5,873 nucleotides of DNA from DATKCN01 sp035513175 (GTDB lineage Bacteria; Chloroflexota; Chloroflexia; Thermomicrobiales; CFX8). The notes beneath the pieces were generated by a model, which was not told where the DNA came from, did not search any database, and was given only the letters and a program-made list of their open reading frames with translations. The translations under genes were made by a program, and so were the position numbers. Below, piece by piece: positions 1 to 5,863 of this stretch; within the stretch, counting starts at the first letter, position 1; the number at the start of each line of letters is the position of its first letter. The stretch lies in the NCBI GenBank assembly GCA_035513175.1, contig DATKCN010000020.1, forward strand, positions 1 to 5,873. The letters are read 5' to 3'.

Positions 1-149
1 GGAAAGAACAGGTTTGCGAATGTGTCCCGGATCGTGCCGGTGCCGAGTTCGTCGAGTGTGCCCTTCTCTCGGAAAGGCTCGATGAGCTCCATCATCCGAC
101 GACGCTCGGCTTCGTCGTAATCCAGCCAGCCGAATGTGGACGTGACCAT
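1..149 (-). CDS. DUF6361-type protein, N-terminal 49 residues (C-terminus beyond window)
   Basis: The reverse strand reads open from an ATG at 149 to the window edge without a stop, giving 49 residues. It begins MVTSTFGWLDYDEAERRRMM and continues with FREKGTLDELGTGTIRDTFA. The STFGWLD opening and the FREK..T.DELG.GTIRD.FA.L.F pattern match, from memory, the conserved N-terminus of the DUF6361 family (usually around 400 residues), so most of the gene lies outside. The start is supported by an AGGAG ribosome binding site 8 bases upstream. The biochemical function of this family is not known to me. I have a loose, unverified recollection of members lying near helicase and phospholipase-D-like genes in defence-type neighbourhoods, but nothing in this window confirms that. 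It is transcribed away from the dehydrogenase. Confidence 0.75.
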   Translation of the reverse strand, partial: MVTSTFGWLDYDEAERRRMMELIEPFREKGTLDELGTGTIRDTFANLFF

Positions 150-157
150 GATGGAGT

Positions 158-162
158 CTCCT
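158..162 (-). promoter_or_regulatory. Ribosome binding site of the DUF6361-type gene
   Basis: The reverse strand reads AGGAG here, 8 bases before the ATG at 149. This good Shine-Dalgarno match fixes the start of the partial gene. Confidence 0.7.
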
Positions 163-222
163 AAGGAGCAACATTGAGCGCCGCTGCGAAGCCGTGTGCG
201 GCAGAATCGGTCGCCCATGTCC

Positions 223-228
223 ATCATA
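223..228 (-). promoter_or_regulatory. Candidate -10 element for the DUF6361-type gene
   Basis: The reverse strand reads TATGAT, five of six matches to TATAAT. Transcription would start near 216 and give a leader of about 65 bases. No good -35 hexamer is visible at 16-18 bases. A perfect 10-base palindrome (GCTCATGAGC, 229-238) abuts the element on its upstream side and could be an operator or chance. Confidence 0.3.
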
Positions 229-273
229 GCTCATGAGCAGGCAATTCGTGGGTATGGCCCCTGACGCCGGCAT

Positions 274-282
274 TGCTATACT
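274..282 (+). promoter_or_regulatory. Candidate extended -10 promoter for the dehydrogenase gene
   Basis: The sequence TGCTATACT combines the TGn extension with a TATACT hexamer (277-282). An extended -10 can work without a clear -35, and none is visible. Transcription would start near 289, leaving a leader of about 49 bases before the ATG at 338. That makes the upstream ATG at 233 an implausible start. Confidence 0.4.
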
Positions 283-337
283 GCGCTCGAATCCGACCAT
301 GTGCAGTTCCGAATCTCGTGCCAGGCGCAACCACTCC

Positions 338-1318
338 ATGAACGTCACCATCCTCGACGACTACTTCAACACACTCCCCAGCCTGCCGAGCTTTCGCAAG
401 CTCGCGGGGTTCAAAGTCACCGTATGGAATGACCACGTGCAGGACACCGACGCGCTGGCGGAACGGCTCAAGGACACCGAGATCCTCGTGCTGTTTCGCG
501 AGCGCACCCAGATTACCGGCGCGCTGCTGGACCGCCTGCCGAGGCTGAAGCTGATCAGCCAGCGCAGCGTCTACCCGCACGTAGATGTTCCGGCCTGCAC
601 CCGCAACGGCGTGCTGCTGTGCTCCAACATGCACGTCGGGTCACCCTCCTACGCGGCGGCGGAGCTGACCTTCGCGCTGATGCTGGCCTCGATGCGCCAG
701 CTTCCGGCGCAGGTCGCCTCGCTCAAGGCGGGCAACTGGCAGATGGGCGTCGGCAGGACGCTGCGCGGGCGCGTGCTCGGGCTGTACGGCTATGGCCGCA
801 TCGGGCAGGCGGTGGCCGGGTACGGGCGGGCCTTCGGGATGGACGTGCGCTGGTGGGCCTCCAACGAAGGCCGCCAGCGGGCCTGCGCGAACGGCGAGAC
901 CGTGGCCGCCAGCCGCGCGGCATTCTTCGCGGAAGCGGACGTCGTCAGCCTGCATGTGCGGCTGAACCCGGCGACACGGGGCCTCATCACGCTCGACGAC
1001 CTGCTCGGCATGCGCGCCGACGCCCTGCTGGTGAACACCTCCCGCTCCGGGCTGATCGAGCCTGGCGCGTTGCTCGCGGCGCTGAACGCGGGACAGCCGG
1101 GCTTCGCCGCCGTTGACGTTTTTGACGTTGAGCCGCTGACCGATCCAGCCGATCCGCTGCTCTCGCATCCGAACGTGCTCGCCACCCCGCACATCGGCTA
1201 CGTCACGGAAGATGAGCTGGAGACGCAGTTCTCCGACATCTACGATCAGATCCTGGCCTTCGCCAGCGGCCAGCCGATCCACATGATCAACCCGGAAGCA
1301 CTCTACAGGACCGCCTGA
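338..1318 (+). CDS. D-2-hydroxyacid dehydrogenase family protein (NAD(P)-dependent)
   Basis: This 326-residue cytoplasmic oxidoreductase should interconvert a 2-oxoacid and a D-2-hydroxyacid using a nicotinamide cofactor. The substrate cannot be told from sequence. The N-terminal substrate-domain lobe covers roughly residues 1-100. The Rossmann domain begins near 140 with the GYGRIG dinucleotide-binding motif (151-156). The catalytic residues of the D-isomer-specific family are in place: Arg236 in NTSRSG, Glu265 in DVFDVEP and His285 in TPHIG. The acidic residue that normally binds the NAD ribose after the second strand is missing (RWWASNE, 171-177), so NADP(H) use is possible. The ATG at 338 is chosen over in-frame ATGs at 233 and 299 because remembered relatives begin with M-x-(I/V)-T-(I/V)-LDDY and because a likely promoter sits at 274-282. 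The ribosome binding site is weak (AGGCG, about 12 bases upstream). The gene looks intact and ends 23 bases from the convergent transporter. Confidence 0.93.
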   Translation: MNVTILDDYFNTLPSLPSFRKLAGFKVTVWNDHVQDTDALAERLKDTEILVLFRERTQITGALLDRLPRLKLISQRSVYPHVDVPACTRNGVLLCSNMHVGSPSYAAAELTFALMLASMRQLPAQVASLKAGNWQMGVGRTLRGRVLGLYGYGRIGQAVAGYGRAFGMDVRWWASNEGRQRACANGETVAASRAAFFAEADVVSLHVRLNPATRGLITLDDLLGMRADALLVNTSRSGLIEPGALLAALNAGQPGFAAVDVFDVEPLTDPADPLLSHPNVLATPHIGYVTEDELETQFSDIYDQILAFASGQPIHMINPEALYRTA

Positions 1319-1337
1319 CAGAGCGGCGGCGCGCTGT
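1318..1337. terminator. Possible bidirectional hairpin between convergent genes
   Basis: Bases 1318-1324 (ACAGAGC) and 1331-1337 (GCGCTGT) can pair with one mismatch around a six-base loop. An alternative outer stem pairs CTGACA (1315-1320) with TGTCAG (1340-1345). The site lies exactly between the two convergent stop codons. There is no T-tract on either strand, so a classical intrinsic terminator is not shown. Confidence 0.25.
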
Positions 1338-1341
1338 AATG

Positions 1342-2553
1342 TCAGGGCGTCGCTTCCCGCAACGCGGCGTCGTCCTCCTGCTCGATCGCGGCCTGGGCGC
1401 GCTCCAGATAGCGGCGCAGGACGAGCGTGACCGGCAGCAGCGCCAGCAGCGTCCCGGCCAGCGCGAAGAGCAGCGGCAGCTGCGGGCCCTGTGCGTACAG
1501 GACCCCCGCGAGCATCGGCCCGAGCGCAATGCCCGATCCGCCGAATACCTCGGAAAGGGCGAACGAGCGGCCCCGCAGGCGCTCGGGCGCCAGGTTGCCG
1601 ACCGCCGCGTCGACCAGCGGCCAGACCATCAGGTACGCGCCGCTGATGAAGCAGGCGATGGCGATGATGGCCAGGTGCGGGCTGAAGGCCAGCAATGCGA
1701 ACGCGCCGGGGATCAGCGCCAGCGTTACGATCAGAGGCGACACGACGCTGACCCGGCGCCGGATGCGGGCCAGTCCGAGCGCCAGCGCCAGCCCGCCGAC
1801 GCCGCTGAGCGAGCCCAGGCGGCCGATCGTGCCAACGCTCAGGCCGCGGTAGTCGTAAAGAAAGGTCGGCAGCAGCGCCAGCCCGGCGGTCAGGATCAGC
1901 ATGGCGGCAAACAGAAAGAGCGAGATCGCCAGGACCGGCCGGCAACGGACGACATCCCGATACGTCTGCCGCACAGTCTGAGCGTGGCGGCCCACGGAAC
2001 TCTCGATGCCCAGAAAGCAGGCGATCGCTGCCAGCTCCAACAGCAACGCGACCAGGTAAACCCAGCGCAGCCCGAACCCCTCGGCCACGAACCCGCCCAT
2101 GGCCGGCGCCAGGATGAGCGCCAGGTTCGACCCGACGCCGTAGACCAGGAAGAAGGCCCGCGCCCGCCCTGCCGGCGATGTCGTTTCGGCGATGGCGCGC
2201 GAGACGGCCGGGTAGGCCAGCGAGCCGGCGGAAATCAGCGCCAGCGCCGGGGCAAGCTGCCACCACGTCTGGGCGACGACAGCCAGCAGCAGCGCCGCGG
2301 CCACCATCACGCGCGTCATGACGATCAGACGCCGCGGCGACACACGCTCGATCAACGAGCCGGCTGACAGGATGATGAGCGGGTTCGCGAACGTGGTGAC
2401 GCCGATCACGAGCCCGACCAGCGCGGGCCCCGCGCCGAGCGCGCCCAGGTAGAGCGGCGTGAAGATCAGGCCCACGCTGTGTGAGATCTGATCGAAGACT
2501 GCGCCCGTAAACAGAGCCCGAGGCGTGCGCTGTCGGAGCGTTGCAACGATCAT
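1342..2553 (-). CDS. Major facilitator superfamily transporter
   Basis: This 403-residue inner-membrane protein has the length and about 12 hydrophobic segments of an MFS secondary transporter. The first helix lies near residues 13-37 and the last near 358-379. The loop after helix 2 carries a recognisable motif A, GSLIERVSPRRLIVMTR (65-81), with Glu in place of the usual Asp. The two six-helix halves are separated by a polar loop at about 184-206 (SSVGRHAQTVRQTYRD). A second basic loop, ERLRGRSFALSEVFG (324-338), follows the helix at about 295-313 and resembles the equivalent region of drug and sugar exporters of this superfamily. The C-terminal tail is short and acidic. The substrate is unknown, and a multidrug or metabolite exporter is only a guess. 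The ATG at 2553 is preceded by a modest GGGAA ribosome binding site. The gene is convergent with the dehydrogenase, so the two are not co-transcribed. Confidence 0.93.
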   Translation of the reverse strand: MIVATLRQRTPRALFTGAVFDQISHSVGLIFTPLYLGALGAGPALVGLVIGVTTFANPLIILSAGSLIERVSPRRLIVMTRVMVAAALLLAVVAQTWWQLAPALALISAGSLAYPAVSRAIAETTSPAGRARAFFLVYGVGSNLALILAPAMGGFVAEGFGLRWVYLVALLLELAAIACFLGIESSVGRHAQTVRQTYRDVVRCRPVLAISLFLFAAMLILTAGLALLPTFLYDYRGLSVGTIGRLGSLSGVGGLALALGLARIRRRVSVVSPLIVTLALIPGAFALLAFSPHLAIIAIACFISGAYLMVWPLVDAAVGNLAPERLRGRSFALSEVFGGSGIALGPMLAGVLYAQGPQLPLLFALAGTLLALLPVTLVLRRYLERAQAAIEQEDDAALREATP

Positions 2554-2719
2554 CGCTGATTCCCATGGCGGCGGTGTCTAACGCTGCACAAGTCTACCGG
2601 GGAACGCCCGTCAACGATGTCGCCTCGTCCCATGACCATTTGGGGATTCACAGCACGCGGTCGAGTGATGCACGCTTTGTGTACAGGACGCCCTCGACAG
2701 TCTGCGATGGGACGCCGGG
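2554..2719. other. Divergent intergenic region, transporter / membrane protein
   Basis: These 166 bases separate two divergent starts and must carry promoters for both. I find no convincing -35/-10 pair on either strand. A TTGACG on the reverse strand (upstream of the transporter) has no acceptable -10 at 16-18 bases. No small gene with a plausible ribosome binding site is visible. Confidence 0.5.
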
Positions 2720-4705
2720 ATGGACTGGGATCTGACCGCGCAACTCGCGACGCCGATCGGCACGGCGCTGGCAGGCGCCGTCTGTTGGTGGCGCTTCTCC
2801 GTCGCCCGCGCGCGCTACGTGCCCGTGGCCGATTCGCAGCACGCGGCGCTGCAGGACACGCTCAACTCGCTCTGCTGGATGACCGCGTTCGTGGCGGCGT
2901 TCATCGTAATCATTCAGCCTGCCGCGCTCGTGCAGTTCGCCCCGCCATCAGGCTGGGCTGCTCTCGCCGGTGGCGCGCTCGGAGCCATGAGCGTACTGCT
3001 CCAGCCGATGCGCCGCCTCGGGATCTGGCTTGGCACGCGCCCGCCCGATTCCGACCAGAGCGAGTTCCTCGCGCTCATGCGCCGTGAGACCGAGCGAATC
3101 GGCTCGGACCGCTGCGTGCTGCTGGTCGTCGCGCCCTTCTTCGCTGGGGCGGCCGCGCTGACCGCCTCACAAGCCGGGGCGACGAGTGGCTTGACGTTCA
3201 TGTCGTACAACAACGGCCTCGCGCTCGGGTTCATCCATGTCGGCGCCGCGCTCAGCGCGATCATCAGTTGGCGGGCACTCGGCAACCTGCAACGCGACAT
3301 GCGCTCTGGGCTGACCGACGTTCGGATCATCGACGTTTTGCCAGAAACGGCCGACGCTCCTGCCCCCGCGTCAACTGACGTTTCTGAGAAGCCATCCGAC
3401 CCCCCATTTCTCGTTCGGCTGGCGCAGTTGGTCTACGAAGCCGTGACTGGCGGCGCGGTAGGCGTCGCGTTCTGGTATGCGATTCCGCGCCTGAACGAAT
3501 GGCCGGTCGGGCTGGTTATCGGGTCGCTGCTCGTGCTTGGCATTTTGTCGGTTGTCGTCTGGCGTTCGATCCGGTCCTGGTGGCGACCGTCGCTGGCGCT
3601 CGGTCTGATGTTCATCGCGGGCTTGTTTGGCGTGGGTGGGACGCTCGTCTATTGGGCAGGCGTGACGGAGTACGTCGCATGGTCGGTTGGATTCGGCGTA
3701 TGCCTGGTGATGTTTGAGGTGATCTCGCCAGCCGACGACCGCGGGCGAGTCTGGTTCCATACGGATCGGGCGCGAGTGGAATTGGTCACTGGGGTTGTTG
3801 CCTGCGGAATTGTTGTCGCGCTTGGCTCCCTCTTTAGCATGTTGTTGCCCGACACAGGCGAGTTGCTGGTGTTTTCCGGCGCGTCCGTAATCGCGCTTGT
3901 GTTGTGGATACGGCTGCCCGAGCGCTTGATGCGCTACGCCGCGCTGCTGATCGTGGCGTTCGGCTTCGGGTTTGCTCCGCTGGTGGCATTAGCGGAAGCC
4001 TACGACCTCTTCTGGCTCGGCTTCGTTTTGGCAGGCGCGACCTGGGTGCTCGGTGGCCTACGTCAGCGCTTCGGGCCGGGCGGAGACGACCTTCCGAACC
4101 CGCGCGGGATTCGCCTCAACCCGTTCACGAACGAACGGCGCGAGCTGCTCACCCGCCTGTCGCCGGAAGAGTGCGCCCGCCGCGTTGAGGAGCGCACGCA
4201 CGCGACGCTGGGCGGCAAGCGCCGGACGTGGCGACACACCCCCGAGCAGGAAGCCCAGCTTCCGCCCATCGAGGCGCAGGCCTCGCCAAAGGCGCTCTCG
4301 CTGGCCAAGTTCCGGGGCCGGCGCACCAGCATCATGACGGTGGCGACCGCCACGCTGTCTCCGACACCCGAGGGCACGCTGATCCGCGCCCGCTCCGGGA
4401 TGCACAGCGGCTTTCGTGTGCTGCACGTGATTTTCTGGGGCTACGCGTCTTTCATCCTGTTGGGTGGCCTTGTAACCATCCGGACGGGCTCGTCTGATTG
4501 GGGGCGGTTTGTGTCGGGCATGGCCATACTGTCAGCAAGCTTCGTGGTTGTTACATTCATTGCCCCACGCTTTTTCGACGACGAGTCGCGCGAGCTACTC
4601 GACTTCCTCACGAAAACGCTGGAGGCCGAACCGCTCTACGGCACGAATGACCAGAGCTCGGCGATCCTGCCGTCCTCGAACCGCAGGATGTCCACGCCCG
4701 GGTAG
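2720..4705 (+). CDS. Large polytopic membrane protein of unknown function
   Basis: I do not recognise the N-terminal part of this 661-residue protein. It has roughly 13-15 hydrophobic segments, near residues 11-26, 51-71, 76-95, 132-152, 165-185, 243-255, 262-281, 290-311, 316-335, 355-376, 382-397, 405-425, 428-446, 566-587 and 598-615. A proline- and acid-rich linker (about 205-228) divides the membrane part. A polar, probably cytoplasmic insert follows at about 448-560, before the last two helices. The stretch from LSPEECARRVEERT (480-493) through FRGRR (531-535), EGTLIRARSGMHSGFR (551-566) and a following helix resembles a small unnamed domain I know from hypothetical bacterial proteins: SPEE..., F.GR, then GT.I...HP..R before a membrane helix. 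No enzyme motif, cofactor site or signal peptide is evident. The ATG at 2720 is the first in frame after a stop at 2666, and its ribosome binding site is weak (GGGA). The last 22 residues are encoded antisense to the next gene, so the C-terminus may not be ancestral. Confidence 0.82.
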   Translation: MDWDLTAQLATPIGTALAGAVCWWRFSVARARYVPVADSQHAALQDTLNSLCWMTAFVAAFIVIIQPAALVQFAPPSGWAALAGGALGAMSVLLQPMRRLGIWLGTRPPDSDQSEFLALMRRETERIGSDRCVLLVVAPFFAGAAALTASQAGATSGLTFMSYNNGLALGFIHVGAALSAIISWRALGNLQRDMRSGLTDVRIIDVLPETADAPAPASTDVSEKPSDPPFLVRLAQLVYEAVTGGAVGVAFWYAIPRLNEWPVGLVIGSLLVLGILSVVVWRSIRSWWRPSLALGLMFIAGLFGVGGTLVYWAGVTEYVAWSVGFGVCLVMFEVISPADDRGRVWFHTDRARVELVTGVVACGIVVALGSLFSMLLPDTGELLVFSGASVIALVLWIRLPERLMRYAALLIVAFGFGFAPLVALAEAYDLFWLGFVLAGATWVLGGLRQRFGPGGDDLPNPRGIRLNPFTNERRELLTRLSPEECARRVEERTHATLGGKRRTWRHTPEQEAQLPPIEAQASPKALSLAKFRGRRTSIMTVATATLSPTPEGTLIRARSGMHSGFRVLHVIFWGYASFILLGGLVTIRTGSSDWGRFVSGMAILSASFVVVTFIAPRFFDDESRELLDFLTKTLEAEPLYGTNDQSSAILPSSNRRMSTPG

Positions 4706-4989
4706 CTCTTGTGCTCGCCGCTCTCGGTGACGTACGTGCCGGTCCAGCGCGCCGCGACGCGGTCACCTTCCGCGATGGTGTCGTCAATCTGAATGCGCAG
4801 CCCGGGGACCATGGCGCGGATCATCGGGATGAACTGCTTCTGCCCCTCCGGGCCACGCGGCGTGCCCTCCGGCGCGCTGTGGTGCAGGAACCCGGCAGTA
4901 AACAGCTCGTCCGCCATCGCGACATCGCCGCCGCTCCACAGCTCTTCGAGCAGCCGCCGCGCAACGGCCTTATGGTCTTCAATCGTCAT
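4636..4989 (-). CDS. SnoaL/NTF2-like (ester cyclase-type) small protein
   Basis: This 117-residue cytoplasmic protein has the plan of the SnoaL-like branch of the NTF2 fold. An N-terminal helix pair comes first (HKAVARRLLEELWSGGD, 6-22; MADELF, 25-30). Then come the LHHSAPEGTPRGPEGQKQF stretch (35-53), MVPGLRIQIDDTIAEGDRVA (60-79), RWTGTY (81-86) and the closing strand DILRFEDGRIAELW (100-113). Members include polyketide cyclases and many uncharacterised small-molecule-binding proteins, so the substrate cannot be inferred. The ATG at 4989 is preferred to the in-frame GTG at 4998 because a strong GGAGG lies nine bases before the ATG and the GTG directly abuts it. It follows the sugar transferase stop by five bases, suggesting co-transcription and possibly coupled translation. 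It ends only four residues after the conserved W, so it may lack the short C-terminal helix seen in many relatives. Its final 70 bases overlap the opposite gene. Confidence 0.88.
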   Translation of the reverse strand: MTIEDHKAVARRLLEELWSGGDVAMADELFTAGFLHHSAPEGTPRGPEGQKQFIPMIRAMVPGLRIQIDDTIAEGDRVAARWTGTYVTESGEHKSYPGVDILRFEDGRIAELWSFVP

Positions 4990-4994
4990 GCGTC

Positions 4995-5561
4995 TCACCC
5001 TCCCCCACGGGCTTTCACATTGCCCCGACTTCCAATCAACGCGCGCACGGCCCGCGCAAATATCCGCAGGTCGAACGCGAACGCGCTCCGCCGGGCGTAT
5101 TCGTGTTCCAGCTCCAGCTTCCGGGCGAGGCTGGCGCTGTTGTAGCCCCGGTTGAGCGTCAGGATGGCGTAGCTGATCAGCCCCGGCCTGACGGCGAGCA
5201 GGCTCTGCCAGTCCGGGTCTGACACGTCCACCTCCTCGATCGGAAACGGGCGCGGGCCGACGATGCTGAGGTCGCCCTTCAGCACGTTGACGAGCATCGG
5301 CAGCTCGTCCAGTGAGGAGTTGCGGATGAATCGGCCCACACGCGTCACACGCTCGGCATCCGGCGTTCCCGGCGCCGCGTCGCGCATCGTGCGGAAGCGA
5401 TACAGCCGGAATGATCGCCCATGCCTGCCCGCGCGGCGGGTAACGCGCAGGATCGGCCCGCTGCGCTCAAACGCCAGCGCGACGGCCGCAGCTGCCATGA
5501 CGGGAGCGCACAAGACGAGCGCGAAACTGGCGATTGCGATGTCGAACGCTCGCTTGCTCAT
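4995..5561 (-). CDS. Polyprenyl-phosphate sugar-1-phosphate transferase (bacterial sugar transferase family)
   Basis: This 188-residue monotopic membrane enzyme should transfer a sugar phosphate from a nucleotide sugar to undecaprenyl (polyprenyl) phosphate. That is the first step of lipid-linked glycan, capsule or exopolysaccharide synthesis on the inner face of the membrane. The N-terminal hydrophobic segment (about 7-31) corresponds to the re-entrant membrane helix. Family motifs follow in order: SGP (34-36), R..GRHG.SF (43-51), YRFRTM (54-59), VGRFIRNSSLDELP (75-88) with the catalytic Asp85-Glu86 dyad, NVLKGDLSIVGPRP (92-105) and VRPGL (124-128). The length matches the minimal, PglC-like form without extra domains. 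The usual PGITG-type segment reads RPGLISYAILTLNRGYN here, a variant. Sugar specificity is unknown, and no other glycan gene is in the window. The ATG at 5561 has no Shine-Dalgarno but a well-placed -10-like hexamer. The downstream neighbour is the SnoaL-like gene, five bases away. Confidence 0.92.
   Translation of the reverse strand: MSKRAFDIAIASFALVLCAPVMAAAAVALAFERSGPILRVTRRAGRHGRSFRLYRFRTMRDAAPGTPDAERVTRVGRFIRNSSLDELPMLVNVLKGDLSIVGPRPFPIEEVDVSDPDWQSLLAVRPGLISYAILTLNRGYNSASLARKLELEHEYARRSAFAFDLRIFARAVRALIGSRGNVKARGGG
4999..5003 (-). promoter_or_regulatory. Ribosome binding site of the SnoaL-like gene, inside the transferase tail
   Basis: The reverse strand reads GGAGG nine bases before the ATG at 4989, within a G-rich run that encodes the C-terminal glycines of the transferase. 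It decides the start of the SnoaL-like gene and lets terminating ribosomes reinitiate. Confidence 0.7.
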
Positions 5562-5567
5562 TCAGTC

Positions 5568-5573
5568 AGGATA
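5568..5573 (-). promoter_or_regulatory. Candidate -10 element giving a leaderless transferase mRNA
   Basis: The reverse strand reads TATCCT, six bases before the ATG at 5561. A -10 hexamer at this distance would start transcription at or next to the A of the start codon. That fits the absence of a Shine-Dalgarno sequence in the 20 bases upstream. No clear -35 is visible. Confidence 0.35.
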
Positions 5574-5649
5574 CCGCGCTGCCCGCTGGAATGACGTCGC
5601 GCGCCCGCGGTTGGAAGAGAACGACCGGGGCCGTGCGGGCGACACGAGC

Positions 5650-5656
5650 GGGAGGA
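5650..5656 (+). promoter_or_regulatory. Ribosome binding site of the frameshifted helix-turn-helix gene
   Basis: GGGAGGA lies eight bases before the ATG at 5665. It is among the strongest Shine-Dalgarno matches in the window and is the main evidence that a gene really starts there, although the reading frame is broken downstream. Confidence 0.65.
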
Positions 5657-5664
5657 CGCCGCGC

Positions 5665-5863
5665 ATGCGACACACAGTGGACACCGGCAGAGCGCTCACG
5701 TTTGGCGAGCTGGCGCAACGCACCGGCGTCGCCCCGTCGGCGCTGCGCATCCGGCCACCGCCGCTACCCGCGTCTGATGGCGAGCCACGGCGCCGGACCC
5801 CGCTTCTGGCTGGGCGATCCCCGTCCGGAGGATTGGCACAGCGTTCCGGTCGACGCCGAATGA
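5665..5863 (+). pseudogene. Small helix-turn-helix (AlpA/MerR-like) DNA-binding protein, split by a one-base frame change
   Basis: From the ATG at 5665 the first frame reads MRHTVDTGRALTFGELAQRT, then GVAPSALRI. FGELAQRTGVAPSALR is a typical helix-turn-helix opening of MerR/AlpA-type regulators. After about residue 29 this frame becomes arginine- and proline-rich and runs off the window with no stop. The next frame, from about 5755, reads GHRRYPRLMASHGAGPRFWL and GDPRPEDWHSVPVDAE before a TGA at 5861-5863. That is the wing and C-terminal W expected of the same kind of small protein. The span is 199 bases, one more than 66 codons, so a single inserted base at about 5745-5765 explains the break. 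It may be a true pseudogene, a sequencing error, or, less likely, programmed frameshifting. AlpA-like proteins act as regulators or excisionases and often sit near mobile elements, but no integrase is visible. The gene is divergent from the transferase, 103 bases away, and the TGA overlaps a possible next ATG (5863-5865). Confidence 0.6.

Noticed and set aside
233..337. Extended N-terminus for the dehydrogenase from the ATG at 233 or 299.
   Set aside because: The extra residues do not resemble family members, which begin at the LDDY segment, and the likely promoter at 274-282 would start transcription after 233.
1339..2367. A 342-codon plus-strand frame opposite the transporter, rich in Q, R and D.
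   Set aside because: Its composition is that of an antisense shadow of a hydrophobic protein; it has no recognisable domain and no good ribosome binding site.
641..2566. A 641-codon open frame on the minus strand spanning the transporter and part of the dehydrogenase.
   Set aside because: It is out of frame with the transporter, antisense to the dehydrogenase, arginine- and glycine-rich, and crosses two well-supported genes. It is a by-product of high GC.
2617..3087. A 156-codon plus-strand frame at the start of the membrane protein gene.
   Set aside because: It is arginine- and alanine-rich and overlaps the strongly hydrophobic, better supported frame beginning at 2720.
4990..4998. GTG at 4998 as the start of the SnoaL-like gene.
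   Set aside because: It directly abuts the GGAGG, leaving no spacing from a ribosome binding site; the ATG at 4989 has ideal spacing.
5534..5863. A 109-codon plus-strand frame read as one protein from 5534.
   Set aside because: Its first part is antisense to the transferase and low in protein-like character; only the last third or so looks real, as the displaced half of the helix-turn-helix gene.
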